The notes: a model not told the origin generated them from the sequence alone. DNA of 64,000 bases from Nitrospira sp. (GCA_005239465.1 SPAW01000009.1:63166-127165); one strand, 5' to 3'; positions 26,160-35,220 are shown, numbered from the stretch's first letter. Made by a program: numbers and translations.

Positions 26160-27563
26160 ATGCCCCGTGTGCTTCATCCCATCATGATCTGGCCGACCAT
26201 CCATCACTATTCTTCAACAGGCCTCCTCGCGGCGCTTCTCGTTCTCTTTGGAACCACTCCGTCGATTGCAGCAGACCCCCATGAACATATCTTGTCGAAC
26301 GGTATGAAAGTGCTGCTCGTCGAAGTCCCGAAGGCTCCGGTGGCGACGGTGCAGGTGTGGTACAAAGTCGGCTCCCGAAACGAAGTGATGGGCCGAGCCG
26401 GACTCTCGCACATGCTCGAACACATGATGTTCAAAGGCACAGCGAACCATCCCAAGGGTTCATTCTCCCGCATCGTCCGTAAGAACGGCGGGATCGACAA
26501 CGCCTTTACCAGCCAAGACTTCACCGCCTATTTTGAGAACCTCGCGGCCGACCGGGTGGAGCTGGCCTTGGAACTCGAGGCCGACCGGATGCAGGGCCTG
26601 CTACTCGACGACAGCGAATTCCAGACCGAGCGTGAGGTGGTAAAAGAAGAGCGGCGGCTTAGAACGGAAGACGATCCGCAGGGAGCGCTGGTCGAAGCCT
26701 TGTTCGCCCAAGCATTCCTCAGCCATCCCTATCATTGGCCGGTGATCGGCTGGTTTGCCGATCTCGACGCGATGTCCCTGGACGATTTGCAGCGTCACTA
26801 CGACACGTTTTATTCTCCCAACAATGCCACGCTGATTGTGGTGGGCGATATCAAAGCAGACGCCTTACTCCCGACGATCAAGCATCTGTTTGAGCCGATT
26901 CCCAAAGGCCCCTCACCCAAACAGGTCCTTTCGGCTGAACCAGAACAGCGGGGCGAACGGCGCTTTCTCCTCAAGCGTGAAGCGCAGGTTCCCTTTGTGA
27001 TGATGGGTTTTCGTGTACCCAATTACTCCAGTGAAGACTCCTACGCCCTCGACATTCTCGAGTCGATTCTCTCGCATGGGAAAAGCTCCCGGCTCTATCA
27101 AAGTTTAGTCTACGATCAGAAAAACTCGTTGGCAGTCGGGGCCGAATACAGCTTGATGCAGACCGATCCCAGTCTGTTTTATTTCTACTCGCTGGTCAGC
27201 CCCGGCGCGAAGGTCGAAGCGGTCGAAGAAGCGCTGCATCACGAGATCACCCGGCTGCAGAATGAGCCACCGTCCGAACTGGAACTACAGCGGGCCAAGA
27301 ATCAAGTGGAGGCGTCCCGCGTATTCGAGCAGGATTCAAATTTTCGCCACGCCATGTTGCTCGGGCAGTCGGAATCCATTGGCGCAGGCTGGCGGCGGGT
27401 GGATCAATTTCTGGAACGCATCCGCGCGGTCACCGGCAAAGACATTCAACGCGTCGCCAAGCAATACCTGACGCAAGACAACCGGACCGTGGGGATTCTC
27501 GTACCGCTGCCTTCCAAACAACCAGAACCGACCCCCACGGCAGCTCATCACGGGAAGCCCTAG
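26160..27563 (+). CDS. M16-family zinc protease (active subunit)
   Basis: 467-aa secreted insulinase/pitrilysin-type peptidase. The signal peptide (LLAALLVLFGTTPSIAA) ends near residue 38. The inverted zinc motif HMLEH (in GLSHMLEHMMFKGT) with a downstream ligand Glu (TEREVVKEERR) is intact, so this is the catalytic half. It is followed 10 bp later by a second M16 gene lacking the motif; such pairs form alpha/beta heterodimers like mitochondrial processing peptidase. Probably a periplasmic peptide-degrading enzyme. Start taken 1 bp after the rlmN stop. Confidence 0.92.
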   Translation: MPRVLHPIMIWPTIHHYSSTGLLAALLVLFGTTPSIAADPHEHILSNGMKVLLVEVPKAPVATVQVWYKVGSRNEVMGRAGLSHMLEHMMFKGTANHPKGSFSRIVRKNGGIDNAFTSQDFTAYFENLAADRVELALELEADRMQGLLLDDSEFQTEREVVKEERRLRTEDDPQGALVEALFAQAFLSHPYHWPVIGWFADLDAMSLDDLQRHYDTFYSPNNATLIVVGDIKADALLPTIKHLFEPIPKGPSPKQVLSAEPEQRGERRFLLKREAQVPFVMMGFRVPNYSSEDSYALDILESILSHGKSSRLYQSLVYDQKNSLAVGAEYSLMQTDPSLFYFYSLVSPGAKVEAVEEALHHEITRLQNEPPSELELQRAKNQVEASRVFEQDSNFRHAMLLGQSESIGAGWRRVDQFLERIRAVTGKDIQRVAKQYLTQDNRTVGILVPLPSKQPEPTPTAAHHGKP

Positions 27564-27573
27564 TTCACAAACT

Positions 27574-28962
27574 ATGTGTTACACATTCACAGCCAAGAGG
27601 CACGCGCGTCCTAGCATCCGACCCTTCCGCAGACGGTCGTTAATGGGCATATTGGGGCTCATCGCTGCACTGGTCGGCTTCACCGCATCGGGATACGCAG
27701 CAGAAATCTCCCCGACCAAAATCACGACTGCCAATGGGATGACGGTCCTGGTGTTAGAACAACATTTTCTTCCCATCGTCGAAATCCATGTCCTCATCAA
27801 GGCCGGTTCGGCTCAAGACCCACCGGAGAAGGCAGGCCTGGCGAATTTGGTAGCCAGTCTCCTGGATGAAGGCACCACGACCAGATCCTCGAAACAGCTG
27901 GCAGAGCAAATCGACTTTGTCGGCGGCTCGTTAGAAGTCAAAGCCGGCGAAGATTTCACGACCGCCTCGGCGCGCATCCTCAAGAAAGACGTCGACCTCG
28001 GCTTCACGCTACTGGCCGACATTCTTCTGCGCCCAGCGTTCCCCAAGCAGGAATTCGATCGGGTACGTTCGCAGATTCTTGGTGAAATCGTAAGCGACAA
28101 CGACGATCCTGGCCACGTGGCCATGAAAGCGTTCAACCAGCTGGTCTTCCACAATCACCCCTATCGGTGGCCGGCAAATGGAACCGAAGAGACTCTGAGC
28201 AAAGCCACCTTGGCCGATGTTCAGGGCTTCTACGCGAAAGAGTATCTCCCCAATCAAGTCATTCTCACCGTCGTCGGCGATATCACGATGGAGCAAGCCA
28301 CGGCGCTCGTCCAAACGCATTTCGGGGCCTGGAAGAAGGGCACGGCGCAAACCAGGATGGTCAAAAAGCCGGGTGCCATCGACAAGAAGGCTGTGCGGCT
28401 CATTGAAAAGGATCTGACCCAATCCACCATCGTGTTGGGTCATGGCGGAATCAGTCGGACCAACCCCGACTTTTACGCCGTGACCGTCATGAATCATATT
28501 CTGGGTGCCGGGGGATTTTCGTCACGACTCATGGACTCCATCCGCGACAAGCAGGGGCTCGTTTACGGCATCATGAGTCATTACGAGGCTCGGGCGATGC
28601 CGGGTTCCTTCTGGGTAAACCTCCAGACCAAAACAGAAACCACCAACCAGGCGATTAACGGCGTGTTGGCCGAAATCAAGACCATTCGCGAGACCCCGGT
28701 CAGCGATCAGGAACTCGCCGAAGCCAAATCGTTCCTGATGGGCAGCTTTCCTTTACGGTTGGATTCCACAGCCAAGCTGGCGCACGTGCTGGCCCAAGTG
28801 GAGTTTTTTGGATTGGGATTTGAGTATTTCAGTCAATACCCCAAATGGATCGAACGTGTGACGAAAGAAGATGTGCAGCGCGTCGCCAAACAGTATCTCG
28901 ATCCTCAGCGCTACGCCCTTGTTGTTGTCGGCAACATCGCGAAGGCCAAAGTTCGCCACTAG
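27574..28962 (+). CDS. M16-family protease-like subunit (no zinc site)
   Basis: 462-aa partner of the upstream protease. The HxxEH motif is replaced by GLANLVASLLDEGT, so it should not bind zinc; the C-terminal R/Y substrate-binding pair region is kept (SRLMDSIRDKQGLVYGIMSH). The signal sequence has an Arg-rich n-region (RPFRRRSL) then GILGLIAALVGFTASGYAA. A second ATG at 27643 would remove the basic n-region, so I keep 27574. Likely regulatory/binding half of a periplasmic heterodimer. A repeat element begins 71 bp downstream. Confidence 0.9.
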   Translation: MCYTFTAKRHARPSIRPFRRRSLMGILGLIAALVGFTASGYAAEISPTKITTANGMTVLVLEQHFLPIVEIHVLIKAGSAQDPPEKAGLANLVASLLDEGTTTRSSKQLAEQIDFVGGSLEVKAGEDFTTASARILKKDVDLGFTLLADILLRPAFPKQEFDRVRSQILGEIVSDNDDPGHVAMKAFNQLVFHNHPYRWPANGTEETLSKATLADVQGFYAKEYLPNQVILTVVGDITMEQATALVQTHFGAWKKGTAQTRMVKKPGAIDKKAVRLIEKDLTQSTIVLGHGGISRTNPDFYAVTVMNHILGAGGFSSRLMDSIRDKQGLVYGIMSHYEARAMPGSFWVNLQTKTETTNQAINGVLAEIKTIRETPVSDQELAEAKSFLMGSFPLRLDSTAKLAHVLAQVEFFGLGFEYFSQYPKWIERVTKEDVQRVAKQYLDPQRYALVVVGNIAKAKVRH

Positions 28963-29033
28963 CAGGATACGGGAAGACTTGATTTTACAAAGAAGCGGCT
29001 GTGATCGCTCGTATGGTAACGGTGCAATAGCCC

Positions 29034-29190
29034 GCAGGATGCTCAAAAAAGCCGTCCCCTTCGTCTGTCGTTCGTCTCTCGTATCTCGTCGTTCGCAAGC
29101 GGAGAACTTCATAATCATGCGAGATACACTTCACGAGGGACGCTTTACGAGATACGGGGTTTGCGCTGGCGGACTTTTTCGGCATCCTGC
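29034..29190. repeat. TIR-bounded intergenic element (copy 2)
   Basis: A 157-bp element with ends GCAGGATGCTCAAAAAAG and CTTTTTCGGCATCCTGC (17 of roughly 20 positions complementary). It shares its terminal sequence with the element at 18865-19097. The interior has the words CGAGATAC/GTATCTCG in both orientations. No ORF. Confidence 0.6.
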
Positions 29191-29219
29191 TAGAAGCTGA
29201 TCGCGAGGCAACGAACCCT

Positions 29220-30029
29220 ATGCAGATTGCCCTTCTCCAACACAAGCTCGATCGCCTCCGTGCCCTGCTCTTCGAGATGGACTCTGTACTGGTAGCCTAT
29301 TCCGGCGGGATCGACAGCACCTTCGTCCTCAAGGTGGCCCACGAGCAACTACACGAGAGGGCCGTGGGCATCACGGCTGTCTCGCCCACCTTTCCGTTGA
29401 TCGAGTTGGAAACCGCCAAACGTGTCGCCCAGGAAATCGGCGCGCGCCATGAAATCGTGCAGACGGATCAGCTGGAGATTCCCGAATTCACCAAGAATGA
29501 CGCGGCTCGCTGCTTCCACTGTAAGACCGACCTGTACCAACTCCTCGGGACGTTACGACAAGCTCGCGCCGCCGCCTGCATGGTGGACGGAACAAATCTT
29601 GATGATCTCGGCGATGACCGGCCCGGCATCAAGGCCGCACGGGATTGGGGAGTACGCAGCCCACTGGTCGAGGCTGAACTGTCGAAGACCGACATTCGCA
29701 TCCTCGCCAGAGACCTCGGACTCTCGAATTGGGATAAGCCGGCAGCAGCCTGTCTCTCATCGAGAATCCCACGCGGGATCACCATCACCAGAGAAAAACT
29801 GAGCCGGGTCGAAGAAGCAGAAGCCGTTCTCCATCGCGAGGGACTCCGGCACTTTCGAGTCCGTGACCATGGCGAGATCGCCAGGATTGAGGTCGCGAAG
29901 GATGAGATGCTCCAGCTCATGGAAACTGAGCGGCGCACAAGAGTCGGTACGAGGCTCAAAGAGCTGGGATTCAGATTCGTGACCGTGGATTTGGAAGGGT
30001 ATCGGCCTGGTGGAGTCAGTCTGGGCTGA
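29220..30029 (+). CDS. larE: ATP-dependent sacrificial sulfur transferase LarE
   Basis: 269-aa PP-loop enzyme. The SGGIDST loop (residues 28-34) binds ATP, CFHCK is conserved in the family, and Cys178 in PAAACLSSRIPRG matches the Cys that donates its sulfur and becomes dehydroalanine in Lactobacillus LarE. In that system it builds the nickel-pincer cofactor of lactate racemase with LarB and LarC; neither is in this window, so its target is unknown. It faces atpF tail to tail, 20 bp apart. Confidence 0.92.
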   Translation: MQIALLQHKLDRLRALLFEMDSVLVAYSGGIDSTFVLKVAHEQLHERAVGITAVSPTFPLIELETAKRVAQEIGARHEIVQTDQLEIPEFTKNDAARCFHCKTDLYQLLGTLRQARAAACMVDGTNLDDLGDDRPGIKAARDWGVRSPLVEAELSKTDIRILARDLGLSNWDKPAAACLSSRIPRGITITREKLSRVEEAEAVLHREGLRHFRVRDHGEIARIEVAKDEMLQLMETERRTRVGTRLKELGFRFVTVDLEGYRPGGVSLG

Positions 30030-30049
30030 CCCCACCCAACAGCGACACG

Positions 30050-30556
30050 TTACCGCTGGTAGGATTTCGAAAGCGCCTCAAGAGCATCGTCGGCAAACTT
30101 CCGCTGGTCGGCCTCGGTCAGGCTACGCTGCACCACCTTTTCCGCCACCATGAGCGCCAGTTCGGTCGTCTGGTTCCGAATGTCCTGCACCGCCTTCCGC
30201 CGCTCGTGTTCGATTTCGCGCGTCGCATCGCCTTTGATCCGTTCCGCCTCCACGGTCAACCGTTGCTCGTTCTCGTCGAGCAGCCGTTGTGCGCGCTCCT
30301 TCGCCGCCGCAAGGATGCCTTCCGCTTCCTTCGCCACCGCACTGAGCTTCGCTTCGTACTCTTTCAGTCGTCGTTCGGCTTCGGATCGGTGATGTTCGGC
30401 TTGATCTAAACTGTCCTTAATCTTCTTTTCTCGTGCTTCCAGTTCGCCCAGGATAAACGGAAAGGCGTACTTGTAGAGGAGAAACATGAGAGTCCCAAAC
30501 GAGAGCAACTCCCAAAAAATGAGCGAAGAAAAGAATGTCGAGTCAAACTGCGGCAT
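30050..30556 (-). CDS. atpF: ATP synthase Fo subunit b
   Basis: 168-aa peripheral stalk subunit: an N-terminal membrane helix (LIFWELLSFGTLMFLLYKYA) followed by a long charged helix (LEAREKKIKDSLDQAEHHRS onward) and the C-terminal VAEKVVQRSLTEADQRKF. It is the last gene of atpI-B-E-F; the F1 genes (delta, alpha, gamma, beta, epsilon) do not follow, since larE lies on the other strand. Only one b gene is present. Confidence 0.95.
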   Translation of the reverse strand: MPQFDSTFFSSLIFWELLSFGTLMFLLYKYAFPFILGELEAREKKIKDSLDQAEHHRSEAERRLKEYEAKLSAVAKEAEGILAAAKERAQRLLDENEQRLTVEAERIKGDATREIEHERRKAVQDIRNQTTELALMVAEKVVQRSLTEADQRKFADDALEALSKSYQR

Positions 30557-30603
30557 GAGATGTTCCTTCGGCTACAGAGCCAGTTGGATCAGAGAATTCT
30601 CGA

Positions 30604-30834
30604 TTACTTGCGGAGACCCATAATGATGAACGCAATGACCAAGCCATACAGCGCAATGGCTTCGACCAGCGCGAACCCGATCCACATGTACTTGCCCACT
30701 CGGCCTTCAGCTTCCGGCTGACGCGCCACCGCTTCAATCATCTTGCCGAAAATGTAGCCGATACCAACACCGGCTCCGGCAAATCCCGCTGCTGCCAACC
30801 CCATCCCCAACAAAGCTGCTGCTGCTGAATCCAT
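30604..30834 (-). CDS. atpE: ATP synthase Fo subunit c
   Basis: 76-aa hairpin proteolipid. Helix 1 is AAAALLGMGLAAAGFAGAGV, the polar loop is ARQPEAEGR, and helix 2 carries the ion-binding Glu58 in FALVEAIALYGL. The sodium-type Gln/Ser-Thr companions are not apparent, so proton coupling is inferred. It lies 38 bp downstream of atpB. Confidence 0.96.
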   Translation of the reverse strand: MDSAAAALLGMGLAAAGFAGAGVGIGYIFGKMIEAVARQPEAEGRVGKYMWIGFALVEAIALYGLVIAFIIMGLRK

Positions 30835-30872
30835 TGATCGACTCCTCCTTATGTGCTGGTTCGTATCCTAAA

Positions 30873-31625
30873 TCAGTGTGCGTGCTCACTATGGCCGTGT
30901 AGCGTCACGGCATCGCCAAGATAGACACAGGTCAATATCGTAAAGATGTACGCCTGGATCGGAGCAATCAGACATACTTCCAAAGTATTCACAAAAAGCG
31001 TGGCTGCAAAAGGAAGCCAGCTGACGTAAAAGGGCAAAGAGATAACCATCCCGAAGAGCACCGCAAGAATCGTGTGCCCCGCCGTCATGTTTGCAAATAG
31101 GCGGACAGCCAGCGACACAGGGCGCGCAAGTTGGCTAATAATCTCAATAGGTATCATCAGGGGCAGCATCCACGCCGGAGTTCCGGGTGGAACAAGAATC
31201 CCGAGAAATTTTATCCCATGAAGCACAAAGCCTAGAACAACACTGAGCAAATACACCGCTCCTGCAAACACTCCGGTTACGATGATTTGGCTTGTTACCG
31301 TGTACGTACCGGGAATAAGCCCCAACCAATTACAGAAGAGAATGAATAGAAAGAGGGTGGCTATCAGAGGGAAAAATTTCAATCCATCTTTTCCCATCGT
31401 GTCAAGAATCATGCTACGGATGAAACCCACCAGCATCTCAGCCAGGATCTGGAGCTTGCCCGGGACCCGCCCTCGAGAAGACGCGGCGATTATCAGCAAC
31501 GTGGACACGACTGCAACGACAACCCACATCATGACCACCGCTTTATTGATCGAAATGTCTACCCCGCCGAGGGTGATGGGAATGAAGTTGTGAAGTTCAA
31601 AAGGATGCAGCGGACTTTCTTCCAT
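30873..31625 (-). CDS. atpB: ATP synthase Fo subunit a
   Basis: 250-aa integral membrane proton-channel subunit. Several hydrophobic helices are visible. The essential-Arg helix is in ISQLARPVSLAVRLFANMTA with AGHTILAVL following. The N-terminal LHPFELHNFIPITLGG and LIGFIRSMI-like segment fit the family. It precedes atpE and follows the AtpI-like gene by 9 bp. Confidence 0.96.
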   Translation of the reverse strand: MEESPLHPFELHNFIPITLGGVDISINKAVVMMWVVVAVVSTLLIIAASSRGRVPGKLQILAEMLVGFIRSMILDTMGKDGLKFFPLIATLFLFILFCNWLGLIPGTYTVTSQIIVTGVFAGAVYLLSVVLGFVLHGIKFLGILVPPGTPAWMLPLMIPIEIISQLARPVSLAVRLFANMTAGHTILAVLFGMVISLPFYVSWLPFAATLFVNTLEVCLIAPIQAYIFTILTCVYLGDAVTLHGHSEHAH

Positions 31626-31634
31626 GACCTCCCC

Positions 31635-31874
31635 TTACGAACCCGAGTTGCCTGACGAATCTTGCCATCGCTGTGCGGTTCGATAGGCGCTTCTGACCCC
31701 AGCCGCCGCACCAAATATTAACCCGACGACGAGACCCCATGGAGTCGACCCTAAGAGATAGGTATCGATGACCCACCCAAGCCCACCTCCGACGATCAGC
31801 GCAGCCAGCAGTTCGGTTCCGATCCGAACCGCCTGGCCGAGCCCCGCGTATAACGGATCTTGTGAAGGGGGCAT
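31635..31874 (-). CDS. atpI: AtpI/AtpZ-type ATP synthase accessory protein
   Basis: 79-aa membrane protein with two helices (AVRIGTELLAALIVGGGLGW and WGLVVGLIFGAAAGVRSAYR). The first gene of the Fo cluster in many bacteria is this type; it aids c-ring assembly or Mg2+ handling. I start at 31874 (MPPSQDPLY). Confidence 0.85.
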   Translation of the reverse strand: MPPSQDPLYAGLGQAVRIGTELLAALIVGGGLGWVIDTYLLGSTPWGLVVGLIFGAAAGVRSAYRTAQRWQDSSGNSGS

Positions 31875-31941
31875 GCCATACCCACGGGAGGCGAGTGCAC
31901 ATGCAGCACATGAGCAGGACTCTGCCGATAATGGGCGCGCA

Positions 31942-31971
31942 ATTTAAGCAGAACCCCTCTCGGAATGTCAA
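31942..31971 (-). promoter_or_regulatory. Promoter of the atpI-B-E-F operon
   Basis: TTGACA (31971-31966), 18-bp spacer, TTAAAT (31947-31942) on the minus strand, leaving a leader of about 60 nt to atpI. The -35 is perfect and the -10 fair. Confidence 0.55.
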
Positions 31972-32047
31972 GCCATTAGAGGTCTGTCCACGCGGAAGTC
32001 GCTGCGGTATAGTGACTCACCTTCTTCTACGAGGATGTGTTTCTACC

Positions 32048-33526
32048 ATGCCGCTGACGATGCCCTCAGCGATCCCATTTCTTCAAGGCCCTCCTTCGCC
32101 CCTCGTGGTGACGATTCCTTGCCCATCGGCAAGCTCATTCGAACTCTACACGAAAATCGCCTCGACTCAGTGCCCATCCTTTCTCTTCGAGAGCGGCAAC
32201 GGCCGTGCGACCATGGGACGTTATTCGTTCTTTGCCAGCGACCCCTATCAGGTGCTGAGTGGAAAATCTGAGAGGTGTGTGCGACGAACTACGCACGGTC
32301 ACGAAGAATCTGGTCCGGCCCCGTTTCAGCACCTCGCCCAACTTGTCGGGAATTCATGCATTGCTCGTCCCCCCGATGTCCCGCCTTTTTTCGGAGGGGC
32401 GATCGGCTACTTCAGCTACGATCTTGTCCGCCAATTCGAGACGTTGCCGTCGGCAGCTCTCGATGACCTCGCCACTCCCGATCTTGAGTTTGCTTTCTTC
32501 GACCTTGTGGCGGCGATTGACCACGAGCTAGGCCGACTGGTGATCATGTTCTGTCCACCGCTCGAGCGATTTTTAGGCGAGCCGCGGGAAAAACTATTTC
32601 GAGAGGGGCGTGACCGCCTTGCCGCATTGGAAGCAAGATTGTCCAGTCCTGCCACAGCCGGGACCAAAGACGATGCGCTCGGCAGCCTAACGTTCTCGCC
32701 GGAGCAACAACGGTCGTCGTATATGGATCGCGTCCGCCGCTGTCAGGACTATATCGCCGCAGGTGACATCTACCAAGCTAACCTCTCGCACCGTTTTGCC
32801 GTGACATGTGATACGTTTTCGTCTCGGTCTCAGCTTCAGACTGATCTACTTGCCTATGGCCGCGTGCGGATGTTAAATCCTTCACCCTTTTCCGGGCTGC
32901 TCCGGTTCGACGAGACCAGCTTCGTTAGTTCATCGCCCGAGCGACTCGTCCGCCTCGATGGGCGGCAAGCGGATACGCGCCCGATCGCCGGAACCCGACC
33001 ACGCGGCGGAAACGCCGCTGCCGACCAGCGGCTCGCAGAAGAGTTGCGCTCAAACGAAAAAGAATGCGCAGAACATGTCATGCTGGTTGATCTTGAACGG
33101 AATGATCTCGGCCGAGTATGCGACTTTGGGAGCATCCAGGTGGACGAGCTTATGACGTTGGAACAGTATTCCCATGTGAACCACCTGGTCTCCCATGTCG
33201 CCGGCATCCTGAGGAGCAGCGCCACGGGCTTTGATTTGCTCAGAGCCGTGTTCCCAGGCGGAACGATTACCGGCGTACCCAAGATTCGCTGCATGGAAAT
33301 CATCGAGGAGCTAGAACCGGTTCGCCGTGGTCCCTACGCCGGCTCGATGGGATACATCAGTTGGAGCGGCGATCTCGACTTCAATATCTTAATCCGAACC
33401 CTTGTCATGAGAAACGGCAAGGGGTACCTACAGGTCGGCGCCGGCATCGTGGCCGACTCTGAGCCGGCGCGCGAGTACGAGGAAACCATTCACAAGGCCC
33501 AGGCCTTTTTGAGCGCATTCTCGTAG
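32048..33526 (+). CDS. pabB: Aminodeoxychorismate synthase component I
   Basis: 492-aa chorismate-utilising enzyme making 4-amino-4-deoxychorismate for folate, using ammonia from a PabA/TrpG amidase. Core motifs: FFGGAIGYFSYDLVR, DIYQANLSHRF, RPIAGTRPRGG, NEKECAEHVMLVDLERNDLG, FPGGTITGVPKIRCMEIIEE, and DFNILIRT. The PGGTITG/DFNIxIRT forms and the coupled pabC favour PabB over TrpE, although the Lys of E. coli-type PabB (PIKGT) is Ala here as in TrpE. Start at 32048 (MPLTMPSA) with GAGGATG upstream; a longer frame reaches back into atpI antisense. A TATAGT box lies at about 32009. Confidence 0.82.
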   Translation: MPLTMPSAIPFLQGPPSPLVVTIPCPSASSFELYTKIASTQCPSFLFESGNGRATMGRYSFFASDPYQVLSGKSERCVRRTTHGHEESGPAPFQHLAQLVGNSCIARPPDVPPFFGGAIGYFSYDLVRQFETLPSAALDDLATPDLEFAFFDLVAAIDHELGRLVIMFCPPLERFLGEPREKLFREGRDRLAALEARLSSPATAGTKDDALGSLTFSPEQQRSSYMDRVRRCQDYIAAGDIYQANLSHRFAVTCDTFSSRSQLQTDLLAYGRVRMLNPSPFSGLLRFDETSFVSSSPERLVRLDGRQADTRPIAGTRPRGGNAAADQRLAEELRSNEKECAEHVMLVDLERNDLGRVCDFGSIQVDELMTLEQYSHVNHLVSHVAGILRSSATGFDLLRAVFPGGTITGVPKIRCMEIIEELEPVRRGPYAGSMGYISWSGDLDFNILIRTLVMRNGKGYLQVGAGIVADSEPAREYEETIHKAQAFLSAFS

Positions 33527-33540
33527 TGCCCCTCCAGCCC

Positions 33541-34428
33541 ATGTGGATTTATCTGAACAATCAATTTGTGAAGCAAGAGGAGGCCGTGATCTCAGTCTTC
33601 GATCATGGGTTCCTCTATGGAGACGGGGTCTACGAAACTATTCGCTCCTACGGGAATCGCATTTTCATGCGCGACCAACATGTGGCGCGATTATTCCGAT
33701 CTGCAGAGGCCATCGGTTTGACGATTCCGATCCCCATGAAGAACTGGCCGGATCTCCTGCACGAATCGATGGTGCGCAATGACGTCGGCAATGTGCAGCG
33801 AGATGCGTATCTGAGGATTACGATTTCACGCGGAGTCGGTGACATCGGGCTGGACCCCTCGCTCTGCCCATCCCCGACCGTTGTGATCATGGCCAAGCCC
33901 CTTACGCCGCCAGCTCCTTCCCTTTATGAGAACGGGGTCGCGCTAATCGTCGCCTCAACCAAGAGGAACTTGCCTAGCGCGTTGTCTCCACAGATCAAAG
34001 CCACCAACTTCCTCAACAACATCCTCGCTAAACGTGAAGCGATCGCCGCCGGGGTGTTCGACAGCATCTTCCTCAACTGGGAACACCACCTGACCGAATG
34101 TACCGTGAGCAATCTGTTCTTTGTGACAGACGGCTGCCTACGAACCCCAGCCGTCGAGTGCGGTCTCTTGGATGGCATCACGCGAACTATCGTGATGCAG
34201 TTGGCAAGGGAACTACGCATCCCGATTGAAGAAGGACGGTTTACGCCAGACCAGTTGTATCAAGCCAACGAGTGCTTTTTGACTAACACCAGCATGGAAA
34301 TCATGCCGGTGGCCTCCGTCGACCACAGGCCTATCGGAGAGGGTAAACCTGGTCCCCTGACCCGGAAGCTCCGGGAGCTATTTATCGGGTCACGGGAACG
34401 TTTTTTGGAATCGGCCTCCTCCTATTGA
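33541..34428 (+). CDS. pabC: Class IV PLP aminotransferase/lyase (likely aminodeoxychorismate lyase)
   Basis: 295-aa fold-type IV PLP enzyme. The N-terminal FDHGFLYGDGVYETIRSY and the PLP-lysine segment SPQIKATNFLNNILAKREA are intact, as is the HLTECTVSNLFFV / LLDGITRTIV phosphate-binding part. The family includes IlvE, D-alanine aminotransferase and PabC. Position directly after pabB (14 bp) argues for PabC, which releases 4-aminobenzoate. Start at the ATG 33541; a GTG at 33526 overlaps the pabB stop. Confidence 0.75.
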   Translation: MWIYLNNQFVKQEEAVISVFDHGFLYGDGVYETIRSYGNRIFMRDQHVARLFRSAEAIGLTIPIPMKNWPDLLHESMVRNDVGNVQRDAYLRITISRGVGDIGLDPSLCPSPTVVIMAKPLTPPAPSLYENGVALIVASTKRNLPSALSPQIKATNFLNNILAKREAIAAGVFDSIFLNWEHHLTECTVSNLFFVTDGCLRTPAVECGLLDGITRTIVMQLARELRIPIEEGRFTPDQLYQANECFLTNTSMEIMPVASVDHRPIGEGKPGPLTRKLRELFIGSRERFLESASSY

Positions 34429-34493
34429 ATTCTCATCTTCTTGTTTTCACGCCGGTTTCTAAACCACCTCATGGGCACAAGATCTGCATTCTC

Positions 34494-34521
34494 TTGACAG
34501 CTAGTTGCAGACTGTTATCGT
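34494..34521 (+). promoter_or_regulatory. Promoter giving a leaderless lytic transglycosylase mRNA
   Basis: TTGACA (34494-34499), 16-bp spacer, TATCGT (34516-34521). The ATG at 34528 begins 7 nt after the -10, the expected transcription start, and there is no ribosome-binding site. Confidence 0.65.
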
Positions 34522-34527
34522 TTGACC

Positions 34528-35220
34528 ATGCTGAAACCAAAAAAACCCTTCGACACCTCCAGATTCCTTGGCATGACCGCCCTAACATTAAGCGGCTACC
34601 TTCTGATCTCTGCTCCGACCGCGCAAGCAGAAATTTACCAATATATTGATGCCAAAGGGACCATTTCTCTCACGAACGTGCCCTCTGATGTTCGCTATCG
34701 TCGAATCGATATTCACCCGAATCGACTGCATCCTATGATCTCGGAACGAGAGCTGGAGCCGATGATCAGCCGGTTTTCACGCCAGCATCAACTACACCCG
34801 GCACTCATCCGAGCAGTCATCAAAGCCGAATCGGATTTCGATCCCATGGCGGTGTCACGGGCAGGTGCCATCGGTTTAATGCAACTGATGCCACAAACCG
34901 CAGTTCGACTGGATGTGCGGGATCTGTACGATCCTGAAGACAATATCGGCGGGGGAACGAAATACCTTCGACAACTGCTCGATCGATTTCGCGGGAATCT
35001 TCCGCTGGCGCTCGCAGCCTATAACGCCGGGGAGCATGTAGTGGATCGCTACCGCGCCCTTCCGCCGATCGACGAAACCCGCCAGTACGTTCGCAAGGTT
35101 CTTCGGTACTATCGGACCTTCCTCACTCGGGATCTGACCTCTACCGGCCGCGTGATCGCGTCTTCGGAGTCTTCAGTGCAACTACCTGCCCCTGTTGTCT
35201 CTGTCCCGACTGCCCAGTAG
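34528..35220 (+). CDS. Lytic transglycosylase (SLT domain, DUF4124-like N-terminus)
   Basis: 230-aa secreted muralytic enzyme. The signal peptide (FLGMTALTLSGYLLISAPTA, cleavage after AQA) is followed by a short DUF4124-like beta motif (EIYQYIDAKGTISLTNVP) and an SLT domain. The catalytic Glu is in IKAESDFDPMAVSRAGAIGL with MQLMPQTA, and LALAAYNAGEHVV and RQYVRKVLRYY follow. This domain order is common in small MltE/YjbJ-like transglycosylases. Its last 80 bp overlap the 3' end of nadB on the other strand. Confidence 0.92.
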   Translation: MLKPKKPFDTSRFLGMTALTLSGYLLISAPTAQAEIYQYIDAKGTISLTNVPSDVRYRRIDIHPNRLHPMISERELEPMISRFSRQHQLHPALIRAVIKAESDFDPMAVSRAGAIGLMQLMPQTAVRLDVRDLYDPEDNIGGGTKYLRQLLDRFRGNLPLALAAYNAGEHVVDRYRALPPIDETRQYVRKVLRYYRTFLTRDLTSTGRVIASSESSVQLPAPVVSVPTAQ

